Of a stretch of DNA of 30,442 bases, positions 14,413 to 21,746 are shown piece after piece. The DNA is taken from assembly GCA_934661755.1 (NCBI GenBank), contig CAKUJM010000033.1, positions 1 through 30,442 on the forward strand, read 5' to 3'. The translations under genes and the position numbers were made by a program. The notes under the pieces were generated by a model that worked only from the letters and a program-made list of their open reading frames with translations, was not told the origin of the DNA and searched no databases. Position 1 is the first letter of the stretch, and each line of letters starts with the position of its first letter. Origin of the DNA: an uncultured Lentisphaeria bacterium (lineage in GTDB: Bacteria > Verrucomicrobiota > Lentisphaeria > Oligosphaerales > Oligosphaeraceae).

Positions 14413-16107
14413 TCATCCTGCGGACTCGCGGATCGCGGCGAGAATCTGCGGCAGGAGCTGCTTTTTGCGGGAGAGCACGCCCGGCAACTCGAAGATGTCC
14501 GCACCCTGGGCGCGATACGGCAGCACCGGGATGAGCTTTTCGCCCCCCAGCATCAGCAGCAGTGAATTTTCGCGGACGGGGTCGGTGACCAGCAGTCCGA
14601 TGAAGGCCAGCTGTTCGGTGGCCATGATCTCCCGCATCGCCGCCACCAGCTCGTCGTGGCGTTCGGCAAGCAGCGCCAGGTTGCTTTCCTCCACCTGCGA
14701 CAGCGCGAAGGCGACGCCGGCCTCGCAGTAGTTCTTGCGGTCGGCATTGAGCACCTCCATCGGCGGCCGGCAGGCCAATGGCGAGGCGATCGCGGAGAGT
14801 TCCTCCATGAGCGCCGTGCCGGTGACCCCGGCGATCTTCTCCAGCCACGCCACTGCCCGGCGGTCGCGCTCCGAGGTCGTCGGCGACTTCAGGTTCAGGG
14901 TGTCGGTGACCACTCCGGCCAGCAGCATCCCCGCCAGGGCGGGGGTGATCGACTCCCCGGCATTGCGGAACATCGACGACACCAGCGTGCAGGTGCTTCC
15001 GACCACATCGGTGGTGAAGCGTATCGGCTGGTCGGTGGGGATGGTTCGCAGCCGGTGGTGGTCCACCACCTCGACAATCGGCAGTGACTCCACGCCCGGC
15101 AGGCTCTGGTCCAGTTCGTTATGATCGACCAGGATCATCCGGAAGGGCAGATTGGCGGCGTCTTTCTTGTAGACGACTCCCGCCAGGCGGCTGTCGCCGT
15201 CGATCACCGGGATGTCATCCTCGTAATGCCTGGCGATCAGCTTGCCGACATCGCGCAATTTGTCATTTGGCGCCAGGATGAACGACTGTCCGCGCAGCCG
15301 GATGCGGTCGAGCGGGACCGCGAATGGCAGCCGCCGGATGATGGACGCCGAGTCGCACGGGCACTTCATGATGGTCACGTTCCGCCGTGCCGCCTCTTCG
15401 GCGATCAGCGGATCCACCGGCTGTTCGCCGGTGACCAGCAGGAGCCGCACGCCACGATGGAGGGCCTTGAGATGGATTTCCGGGCGGTCGCCGACGATGA
15501 TCGCCAATTCGCCATTGCGGTCCGGCGGGAGATGTTCCTCGAAGCTGGCGGCCTGCATTGCCGCCACATACACCACGAAGGTCTGGATGCGCGCGGTATC
15601 GCAGGCGGTGATGCATTCGCCCTTGAGCACCTGCGCGACCAGGTCGATGGAGCTGGTGATTTCGCGGCCGGTGAATCCGGCTTCGGCGGCGCTTTTGTCC
15701 AATGCCAGCAGGTGGTTGAGCAGCCCCATGGGCGAGAGCATCCCCAGGTAGGTCCCATCCGGCGAGGCCACCGGCATCCGTGAAAGCCCGGACTGCCGCA
15801 GGGCCTCGAAGCCCTCCCACAGTGTGATGTCGGATGAAAGCACCTGCGGGGCGCGATCCATGACGTCCCGCACCCGGACATAGACGTCGGTGCGGATCTG
15901 CGGAGACGGCAAATTGAAGCGCTTCAGCAGATATCTGGCGCGTTCCGGCAATTCTCCGGGGCACAGCGCCTCGACCGCGGCGCCGCCGGACTCCTGCCGC
16001 CGCCGCAATTCAGCCAGGACGATGGCGGCCGCAATCGAATCGATATCCGGATTGCGGTGGCCGCTGACAAAGATCCGGCAATTATTGGAGGATGAGTTGC
16101 TTGACAT
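14413..16107 (-). CDS. Family II (Mn-dependent) inorganic pyrophosphatase with CBS and DRTGG domains
   Basis: Hydrolyses PPi to phosphate. The 564-residue protein is the long regulated form. A DHH-type N-part (FVSGHRNPDIDSIAAAI) is followed by a first CBS repeat (about 80-140, RVRDVMDRAPQVLSSD), a DRTGG-like domain (about 145-255) and a second CBS repeat (DDIPVIDGDSRLAGVV). The DHH part then resumes with ILVDHNELDQ and IVEVVDHHRL, and the C-terminal DHHA2 domain ends with the signature SRKKQLLPQI. In characterised members the CBS domains sense adenine nucleotides (AMP/ADP inhibit, ATP and ApnA activate). I chose the ATG at 16107. It begins 25 bp after larE. Confidence 0.93.
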   Translation of the reverse strand: MSSNSSSNNCRIFVSGHRNPDIDSIAAAIVLAELRRRQESGGAAVEALCPGELPERARYLLKRFNLPSPQIRTDVYVRVRDVMDRAPQVLSSDITLWEGFEALRQSGLSRMPVASPDGTYLGMLSPMGLLNHLLALDKSAAEAGFTGREITSSIDLVAQVLKGECITACDTARIQTFVVYVAAMQAASFEEHLPPDRNGELAIIVGDRPEIHLKALHRGVRLLLVTGEQPVDPLIAEEAARRNVTIMKCPCDSASIIRRLPFAVPLDRIRLRGQSFILAPNDKLRDVGKLIARHYEDDIPVIDGDSRLAGVVYKKDAANLPFRMILVDHNELDQSLPGVESLPIVEVVDHHRLRTIPTDQPIRFTTDVVGSTCTLVSSMFRNAGESITPALAGMLLAGVVTDTLNLKSPTTSERDRRAVAWLEKIAGVTGTALMEELSAIASPLACRPPMEVLNADRKNYCEAGVAFALSQVEESNLALLAERHDELVAAMREIMATEQLAFIGLLVTDPVRENSLLLMLGGEKLIPVLPYRAQGADIFELPGVLSRKKQLLPQILAAIRESAG

Positions 16108-16132
16108 GACGCCGCTTAATTTAATGCCTTCT

Positions 16133-16945
16133 TCAGCGACTGGGGCGGTCGTAGCATCCGCAACGATAGCCGTCCAGGTCCATGGCGGCATAATCGAATC
16201 CCAGCGCGTGCAGTCCTTCGGCGATTTCGCGATGGTGGCCGATCAGGCATGGCCATGACGACGGCGCGGTTTCGATGCGGGCGAGGTTGTGCTGGACCCG
16301 CAGCCGGAGCACGGCGTTGACGGGAAGATATCGGCGCAGCAGCGCCTCGCCCTTGGCCACGCGATCGAGCATTTGCGGCTCAAGGCGGGTCCCGTATTCA
16401 AAACGGGTGGCCAGGCATGGCATGGCGGGGCGCTGGGCGCAGGGCAGATTTCGCAGCCGGGCGCATTCGCGGATGGCGGCCTTGCCAATGCCCAGTTCGC
16501 ACAGTGGCGAGCGCACGCCCAGCTCCGCCAATGCCCGCAATCCCGGACGGTAGGCATGGCGGTCATCGGCATTGGTGCCGTCCGCCAGATGCGCAATCCC
16601 GTGATCATGGCAGTGCTTCCGGAAGGCGGTGAAGACATGGCGCTTGCACCAATAGCAGCGATCCGGCGGATTGTCCCGCAGCTGCGGCAGCGACAGCGGA
16701 TCAAAGCTGAAGAGCCGCACCTCCGCGCCCATCGTCTCCGCCTGGCTCACGGCCTCGGCGATCTCGTCGTCCGTCTGGAAGCGCGTCTGCATCGTCAGCA
16801 CCGCCATCGGGAACGGCTCCTCCGACTGCATTTCCTGCAATGCCGAGAGCAGCAGCGTGCTGTCCACGCCGCCGGAATAGGCCAGCGCAATGCCCTCCGG
16901 CGCCAATGGCCGGAAAAACTGCTTCAGCTGTGAAAGCAACGGCAT
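16133..16945 (-). CDS. larE: LarE, ATP-dependent sulfur-insertion enzyme of nickel-pincer cofactor synthesis
   Basis: PP-loop ATPase that adenylates the biscarboxylated nicotinate mononucleotide and replaces the carboxylate oxygen by sulfur. The 270-residue protein has the PP-loop AYSGGVDST (about 22-30), PPDRCYWCK (about 94-101), and AMPCLATRFEYG with Cys177 at the position of the sacrificial Cys176 of Lactobacillus LarE. The C-terminus ends GYRCGCYDRPSR, adding a C-x-C pair (262, 264). That combination resembles the [4Fe-4S] LarE of Thermotoga rather than the sacrificial-Cys type. AGGA lies just upstream of the ATG at 16945, at the edge of repeat copy D. larC precedes it. Confidence 0.93.
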   Translation of the reverse strand: MPLLSQLKQFFRPLAPEGIALAYSGGVDSTLLLSALQEMQSEEPFPMAVLTMQTRFQTDDEIAEAVSQAETMGAEVRLFSFDPLSLPQLRDNPPDRCYWCKRHVFTAFRKHCHDHGIAHLADGTNADDRHAYRPGLRALAELGVRSPLCELGIGKAAIRECARLRNLPCAQRPAMPCLATRFEYGTRLEPQMLDRVAKGEALLRRYLPVNAVLRLRVQHNLARIETAPSSWPCLIGHHREIAEGLHALGFDYAAMDLDGYRCGCYDRPSR

Positions 16946-16953
16946 CTTCCTGG

Positions 16954-17073
16954 TTCCGTAAAGTTGGTTGATTTTGCGTCGGAATGGAGAATTTCAAGGG
17001 AGCTTGCCGGGAGCGCGAGGCCGGAAAACGGCGAAATCATGGCGCAAAAAAGCGCCAACTCCACGGATTCAGG
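16954..17073. repeat. Dispersed ~118-bp element, copy D (inverted relative to A-C)
   Basis: In reverse complement it reads CCGTGGAGTTGGCGC, GCGCCATGATTTCGCC, CGCGCTCCCGGCAAGC, CATTCCGACGCAAAATC and ends ACTTTACGGAACC. It fills the gap between larC (stop 17097) and larE (start 16945). It would supply the sequence just upstream of the larE start. Confidence 0.85.
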
Positions 17074-17096
17074 ATTTTTCCAGAAGAGGAATGGGG

Positions 17097-18338
17097 TCAG
17101 TCCCCGTCCGGTTTCGTCTCCGCCCGTTCCGCGGCCAGCCTGGCCATGGCATGGAGCTGCTGGAAGTCCAGTCCGGTGCGCTCGGCCAGGGCACGGATGC
17201 TTTCGTATTCGGGGTAGTTGCGCACGATGCCATCCCAGGTGCAGCGCTTGACTGCGGCCTGGCCGACTGGCAGCTCCACGGTTCGCATTTCCCGCGTCAT
17301 GCAGGTGCGTTCCACCGGGTATTTGCGCAACCCGATGGCGGTGGTGCTTTCGAAGACGACGCGCTCCAGGGACGGCACCAGACCTCCGTCGGCAATGATT
17401 TGCAGGATATGCCCGGGGCGGTTTTTCTTCGCCTGGCACGGCACGATGCACACGTCACGCGCGCCGGCGGCCAGCAGCCGCTCCATCGCCATCCCGAGCA
17501 CCTGGCCGGTGGCGTCATCGATATTGCATTCCAGGACATAGATTTGGTCCGGCGCCGCCGCCTCCTCGACGATCATGGCGCGCAGCAGATTGGGTCGTCC
17601 GAAGTCGCGCTTGCCAAGGCCGATGCCGACGCCGCGGATCCGGTATTGCGGCGGCAGATGGTCGCATGTCCGCAACGCCGCGGCGATCGCGATGCCCGTC
17701 GGCGTCACCATCTCGCCATCGACGCCGGAAGGCCGCAGCACGATGCCGTATTGCCGGGCGATATTGACCACTGCGGGCACTGGCACCGGCAAATCGCCGT
17801 GCTGGCAGCGCACCATGCCCTGCCCTTCGGTGAGGCCGGCGACGATGCAGCCATCGACATCCAGGTCGTCAAACAGCACTGCGGAGGCGACGATATCCAC
17901 AATCGAGTCGATTGCGCCCACTTCATGGAAATGGACTTCCTCCAACGGCACCCCATGCGCCCTGGCCTCGGCCTCGGCGACAATCTGGAAGATTTGCCGT
18001 GCAAGCGCCCGGGCGCGGCCGCTCATCTGGCCGCGGTCGATTATCGCCTGGACATCCGCCAGATTGCGGTGCTCGTGGTGATGATGGTGCCCGTGGTGAT
18101 GATGGCCGCCGCAGTCGCCGCCATGATCATGGCTGGCGTCATGCAGTTCGACCCTGAAATCGCATCCGGCGATGCCATGGGATCTGCCGTTGGCGATTTC
18201 GAGGCTGAAGCCATCCACTCCCAGGCTGTCGAGCGCCGCCATAAGCCGGTCACGGCTGGCGCCCAGATCCAGCAGCGACGCCGCCACCATGTCTCCGGAG
18301 ATCCCGGACGCGCCTTCGAAATAAAGAAATCTTCCCAT
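17097..18338 (-). CDS. larC: LarC, nickel-pincer cofactor nickel insertase (single frame)
   Basis: CTP-dependent cyclometallase that inserts nickel into the dithio cofactor precursor. The protein has 413 residues. It starts MGRFLYFEGASGISGDMVAA, the LarC signature. A His-rich metal-binding run follows (about 66-90, HHHHGHHHHHEH), then EEVHFHEVGAIDSIVDIVAS, GMVRCQHGDLPVPVPA, VDGEMVTPTGIAI, and a C-terminal half with CNIDDATGQVLGMAMERLL and ESTTAIGLRKY. In Lactobacillus plantarum the two halves are joined by programmed ribosomal frameshifting; here they are one uninterrupted frame. I chose the ATG at 18338, with AAGG about 11 bases upstream; the open frame beyond it is the repeat element B. larB is upstream and larE downstream. 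Confidence 0.95.
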   Translation of the reverse strand: MGRFLYFEGASGISGDMVAASLLDLGASRDRLMAALDSLGVDGFSLEIANGRSHGIAGCDFRVELHDASHDHGGDCGGHHHHGHHHHHEHRNLADVQAIIDRGQMSGRARALARQIFQIVAEAEARAHGVPLEEVHFHEVGAIDSIVDIVASAVLFDDLDVDGCIVAGLTEGQGMVRCQHGDLPVPVPAVVNIARQYGIVLRPSGVDGEMVTPTGIAIAAALRTCDHLPPQYRIRGVGIGLGKRDFGRPNLLRAMIVEEAAAPDQIYVLECNIDDATGQVLGMAMERLLAAGARDVCIVPCQAKKNRPGHILQIIADGGLVPSLERVVFESTTAIGLRKYPVERTCMTREMRTVELPVGQAAVKRCTWDGIVRNYPEYESIRALAERTGLDFQQLHAMARLAAERAETKPDGD

Positions 18339-18377
18339 AGTCAATGCCTTTTCTTGCCAACGCGGGTTCCTGCTCCC

Positions 18378-18495
18378 GAATCCGTGGAGGCGCTTCTGTT
18401 GCGCCATGGCTTCGTCATTATTCCGGCCATGCGCTCCCGGCAAGCCCCTCAAAATCTCCCCATTCCGGCGCAAAACCACCCGGCTTCACGGACTT
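18378..18495. repeat. Dispersed ~118-bp element, copy B, containing the larB stop codon
   Basis: Reads AATCCGTGGAGGCGCTTC, GCGCCATGGCTTCGTC, GCGCTCCCGGCAAGC, CATTCCGGCGCAAAACCAC and CGGCTTCACGGA. The ends TCCGTGGAG and CTTCACGGA are inverted. The larB stop (18486-18488) lies within the right end of this copy, so the last codons of larB are encoded by the repeat. It fills the larB-larC gap. Confidence 0.85.
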
Positions 18496-19172
18496 CCGGC
18501 CTCGTGTATCCGGAGCATCCGGCACGCCAGCACTGCGGCGCCGAAGCCATTGTCGATATTGACCACCCCCATGCCCTCGGCGCAGGAATTGAGCATCGAC
18601 AGCAGCGGCGCGACGCCGCCGAAACTGGCGCCATAGCCCACGGATGTCGGCACTGCGATCACCGGCGCCTCGACCAATCCGGTCAGGACGCTGGCAAGCG
18701 CGCCTTCCATGCCGGCCACCGCCACGACCACATCCGCCTGGCGGATTTCCCCGACATTGTCCAGCAGCCGGTGCAGCCCCGCCACTCCGACATCGTAGTA
18801 CCGCCGCACCGACGCCCCGAGGAAGCCGATGGTCCGTGCGGCTTCCTCGGCCACCGGCAGATCGCCCGTGCCACCGGTGCATACCGCCACCACTCCATCC
18901 CGCCGCGGCGGGTCGCCCCAGGTCGAGATCAGCGTCCGCGAGACCGGGTCATAGTCCACCGGCAGCCCCGCCTTCAGCACGTGGCGGACCTGCCGGGAGC
19001 TGCATCTGGTCGCGATCACCGGACAATTCGCATCGCGGAATCCCGCCAGTATTTCGGCAAGCTGCTCCCGGCTCTTGCCCGGTGCGTAGACGCCTTCGCC
19101 GGAGCCGGTGCGGGCGGCACGGGACAAATCCAATTTGGCAATCCCCAGATCCCTGTAGCTGTCTTCCGTCAT
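18486..19172 (-). CDS. larB: LarB, pyridinium-3,5-biscarboxylic acid mononucleotide synthase
   Basis: First enzyme of nickel-pincer cofactor synthesis: carboxylates nicotinate adenine dinucleotide and releases AMP. The 228-residue protein has an N-terminal region with LDLSRAARTGSGEGVYAPGK and VIATRCSSRQ. A PurE-like C-terminal domain follows: VVAVCTGGTGDLPVAEEAA, YYDVGVAGLHRLL, VVVAVAGMEGALASVLTGL, and VIAVPTSVGYGASFGG with NIDNGFGAA. All these are LarB family landmarks. The ATG at 19172 lacks a ribosome-binding site; ftsW ends 34 bp upstream. The last residues come from repeat copy B. No LarA-type lactate racemase lies in the window. Confidence 0.95.
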   Translation of the reverse strand: MTEDSYRDLGIAKLDLSRAARTGSGEGVYAPGKSREQLAEILAGFRDANCPVIATRCSSRQVRHVLKAGLPVDYDPVSRTLISTWGDPPRRDGVVAVCTGGTGDLPVAEEAARTIGFLGASVRRYYDVGVAGLHRLLDNVGEIRQADVVVAVAGMEGALASVLTGLVEAPVIAVPTSVGYGASFGGVAPLLSMLNSCAEGMGVVNIDNGFGAAVLACRMLRIHEAGSP

Positions 19173-19206
19173 GGCGGGCTATGCGGCTGAAGGTGAGTCG
19201 TGGCGG

Positions 19207-20463
19207 CTATTTGCCGTCCGTCGCCCCCTCGGTGGCGGCGGAGCCGGGGATGCGGTGGCGTTCCGCCAATTCCCGCGACATGGCGAGGTGGTTGCGGAAC
19301 AGCACGTTGAAGACCAATCCCACCAGGAAGAACATCGACACCATGCTGGAGCCGCCATAGCTGAGGAATGGCGCGGTCAGCCCGGTCGGCGGGCATCCCC
19401 CGGTCACCACCCCGATATTGGTCTCGGCCTGCGCGATGATGAGCACCGCCACCCCCAGGCACAGCAGCATGTCGGAGCGGCTGCGGCATTCCCGTGCAAT
19501 CAGCAGTATTCCGATGCAGATGGCCACATAGCAGGCGCCCAACCCCAGCAGCCCCAGGAAGCCGAACTCCTCGCCGACCACCGCGATGATGAAGTCGGTG
19601 TGGTTTTCCGGCAGATACGACTTCAAATAGCCCTGGCCATAGCCGGAGCCGGCCAGGCCGCCGGTGGCCAGGCACACCTGCGAACGCATCAGCTGGTAGG
19701 AGTTCTCCGGGTCATTGAAGGAGGTGATGCGGCTCATCCGCTCCGGATTGAACAGGATTCCCGCGGCGATGCAAACCCCCGCCAGCACCACCACGCAGCA
19801 TACATATTTCCAGTTCATCCCCGCCATGAACATGATCGCCATCACCATCACCCCGGTAATCACCGTGGTCGACAGGTCGCGCCCCAGGAACATCAGCGCC
19901 AGCACCCCGCCGGCCATCACCCCGGGAATCAGCGCGCCCTTGACAAATCCGGCGATCTCCTTGCGGGAAATGCGGCCATAATAGGCCGAGAGGAATATCA
20001 CCAGCGCGATCTTGGCGAACTCCGACGGCTGCACCTGGACGGAGCCGAATTTCAGCCAGCGCACCGCGCCATTGATTTCGGTGGCGAACGGGAAGAATGA
20101 TATCCAGCTGCGGTGGAGCTTCACGCACGCCTGCGCCACCGCCAGATAGAACAGCGGCAGGCTCACCAGCAGCATCCACAGTCGTGACCAGTCAAACAGC
20201 CGGTCCAGCGGCAGCGCCGAGGCAACCACGCAGACGACGATCCCCAGCGCCACCCAGATGCATTGCATCTTCATGAAACGGTAGCCATGCGCGGCTATGG
20301 TCGCCGAATAGACCTCGCAAATGCTGACGGCGACCAGAAGCAACACCGCCACTGCAATCATCAGCGGCGCGGCGATCATCGACATCCTGGTCGCCGAGCT
20401 GTATGGATCCAGACGGTGCTTGTTCCAATATGGCTGGTCGCCCTTGTCGTCGGAAATGGCCAT
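19207..20463 (-). CDS. ftsW: FtsW/RodA/SpoVE-family (SEDS) peptidoglycan polymerase, most like FtsW
   Basis: Polytopic membrane glycosyltransferase that polymerises septal peptidoglycan from lipid II with its cognate class B PBP. The 418-residue protein has about ten hydrophobic segments. Motifs are WLKFGSVQVQPSEFAKIALV, the MFLGRDLSTTVI segment, PENSYQLMRSQVCLATGG then GYGQGYLKSYLPENHTDFII, and GLTAPFLSYGGSSM. The YQ...SGG-like and LPExHTDF motifs match FtsW better than RodA. The N-terminal 30 residues are soluble (DKGDQPYWNKHRLDP). The start ATG at 20463 has no Shine-Dalgarno. larB follows. No other division genes are in view. Confidence 0.9.
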   Translation of the reverse strand: MAISDDKGDQPYWNKHRLDPYSSATRMSMIAAPLMIAVAVLLLVAVSICEVYSATIAAHGYRFMKMQCIWVALGIVVCVVASALPLDRLFDWSRLWMLLVSLPLFYLAVAQACVKLHRSWISFFPFATEINGAVRWLKFGSVQVQPSEFAKIALVIFLSAYYGRISRKEIAGFVKGALIPGVMAGGVLALMFLGRDLSTTVITGVMVMAIMFMAGMNWKYVCCVVVLAGVCIAAGILFNPERMSRITSFNDPENSYQLMRSQVCLATGGLAGSGYGQGYLKSYLPENHTDFIIAVVGEEFGFLGLLGLGACYVAICIGILLIARECRSRSDMLLCLGVAVLIIAQAETNIGVVTGGCPPTGLTAPFLSYGGSSMVSMFFLVGLVFNVLFRNHLAMSRELAERHRIPGSAATEGATDGK

Positions 20464-20514
20464 TGCTATTGCGGGTTCATGGGAGGGGATGCATCAACTT
20501 CGCGTATCCGGGGA

Positions 20515-20545
20515 AATATAAGCCGGTGGCGCGACATTGCCGCAA
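20515..20545 (-). promoter_or_regulatory. Probable promoter of the ftsW-lar run
   Basis: On minus, TATATT (20515-20520) lies in the context GGCTTATATTTCC, about 50 bases upstream of ftsW. A possible TTGCGG (20540-20545) sits 19 bases before it, slightly too far for an ideal -35. The -10 context is shared with the lspA, araC and thi promoters. The remaining part of the gap to the pseudopilin gene (20546-20622) shows nothing else. Confidence 0.4.
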
Positions 20546-20622
20546 TAAAATGGCTTTGCGCGACCACGGCGTGCGCAACGCCGGCCATGGCCGCGCAACA
20601 TCACCCACCCTCACTTCGCGGG

Positions 20623-21372
20623 CTACGGGTACAGCGGCTCGCCGGAGGCGCTCATGATGAACCCGGCGACCGCGCCGCCGGCGGTGACGCGGTCCTTCAG
20701 CAGCCCGAGGCCCTCCCAGGCCACATGGCCGTCGACAAATCCCAGATTGGCGCCGTTGCCATGGACAAGCGGAATGCCCTTGAGATTGCTGTCGTTCTTG
20801 TCGGTATAATAGAAGTTCTGTCCCTTGCCTGCGGCGTCGCCGCGCACGGAGTCGCTGATCTGGAAGTATTTGGCGGGGCTGTTCACCCTCATGGCATTGA
20901 GGTAGTAGTATTTTTCATTTGCCTCCCATTTGGTGACATACGGGCTCTTCACCCCTGCGTATACCATTTCATACCCGATGTCATACCATGCCCTTTTGGC
21001 CCCGTAGGTATTGTAGTGGTTTGCGGTGGCGGCGCGCCTGATCATCGGGCAGTAGGTGTATTTCAGCCCCTTCCACCCCATCGCCTTCAGCCGTTCGCGC
21101 CCGTAGAGCCCCTGCGACCAGGTTCCGGCGGCGTTGTTGTCCGGCACCATCACCGGCCAGAAGTTTTCATTTTCATCGCCGTACATGACGAAATCGAGCA
21201 GCACCTGCTTGATGTTGTTCACGCAGCTGATGGCCTTGGCCTTCTCCCGCGCCTTGCTCAGGGCCGGCAGCAGCATCGACGCCAAAATGGCGATGATCGC
21301 GATGACCACAAGCAGCTCAATCAGGGTGAATTTCTGCCTTCCATGCAACTTGTACATACTACTGGGCATCAT
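20623..21372 (-). CDS. Type II secretion/type IV pilin-like prepilin with DG-box C-terminus
   Basis: Pseudopilin-like secreted or surface protein. The 249-residue protein has a short basic leader (MMPSSMYKLHGRQK) and then FTLIELLVVIAIIAILASML, the prepilin peptidase site and N-methylated helix. The C-terminal domain is Tyr/Asn-rich with HGNGANLGFVDGHVAWEG near residue 213-230, the His-x9-Asp-Gly box of the DUF1559-like group that is expanded in Lentisphaerota and Planctomycetes. GGAG lies six bases before the ATG at 21372, which fixes the start. The frame stays open upstream through repeat copy C but that is not conserved. Base composition is lower in G+C than the neighbours. It probably has its own promoter (21554-21581). 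Confidence 0.88.
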   Translation of the reverse strand: MMPSSMYKLHGRQKFTLIELLVVIAIIAILASMLLPALSKAREKAKAISCVNNIKQVLLDFVMYGDENENFWPVMVPDNNAAGTWSQGLYGRERLKAMGWKGLKYTYCPMIRRAATANHYNTYGAKRAWYDIGYEMVYAGVKSPYVTKWEANEKYYYLNAMRVNSPAKYFQISDSVRGDAAGKGQNFYYTDKNDSNLKGIPLVHGNGANLGFVDGHVAWEGLGLLKDRVTAGGAVAGFIMSASGEPLYP

Positions 21373-21401
21373 TTTGTTCTCCGCGTTTTCGATTTCCAGA
21401 A

Positions 21402-21519
21402 GACCGTGGCGCTGGTGTTCTCTTCGCCATGATTTCGCCTCTTTGCGGTCACGCACTCCCGTCACGCTACCTCAAAAAGTCGTCTTTCCGACGCCAAAGC
21501 ACCAGCTTCACGGATTCGG
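21402..21519. repeat. Dispersed ~118-bp element, copy C
   Basis: Reads GACCGTGGCGCTGG, TTCGCCATGATTTCGCC, CGGTCACGCACTCCCG, and CCGACGCCAAAGCACC, ending AGCTTCACGGATTCGG. It shares these strings with copies A, B and D. It lies between a probable promoter (21554-21581) and the pseudopilin start, so it would be in the leader. Confidence 0.85.
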
Positions 21520-21553
21520 GGATTCGTTTCTTCGAATCAACCACTCTGATGAA

Positions 21554-21581
21554 ATTGTAGTAAAAACTAACACATTTTCAA
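21554..21581 (-). promoter_or_regulatory. Probable promoter of the pseudopilin gene
   Basis: On minus, TTGAAA (21576-21581) is followed after 16 bases by TACAAT (21554-21559), in a stretch that is much richer in A+T than the surroundings. The predicted leader is about 175 nt and contains repeat copy C. The rest of 21582-21746 holds a 14-bp palindrome (CAAAAGTACTTTTG, 21608-21621) and a 7-bp GGCGGGC/GCCCGCC stem (21664-21687) after GH31. No gene is seen there. Confidence 0.55.
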
Positions 21582-21746
21582 TAGCATAGAAGTTGTTTTC
21601 CATGGAACAAAAGTACTTTTGCCGGAATGTGCCGCCATGCATTCCGCATGGCGCCCAACCGAAGGCGGGCGGGGAATGCGGCCCGCCGCCACCCGCATCC
21701 ATTGGCGCGTCCGCCACCGACGGCTGCGGGCGGAGAGGGGGTGGTG

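Noticed and set aside
17097..18338. Programmed frameshift in larC
   Set aside because: The two domains are continuous in one frame here.
18339..18479. N-terminal extension of LarC
   Set aside because: The upstream frame is the dispersed element B; LarC homology starts at MGRFLYFEGASG.
16968..19190. A 740-residue plus-strand protein
   Set aside because: It lies opposite larC and larB, whose motifs are intact; the plus-strand product is His/Arg-rich and matches nothing recognisable.
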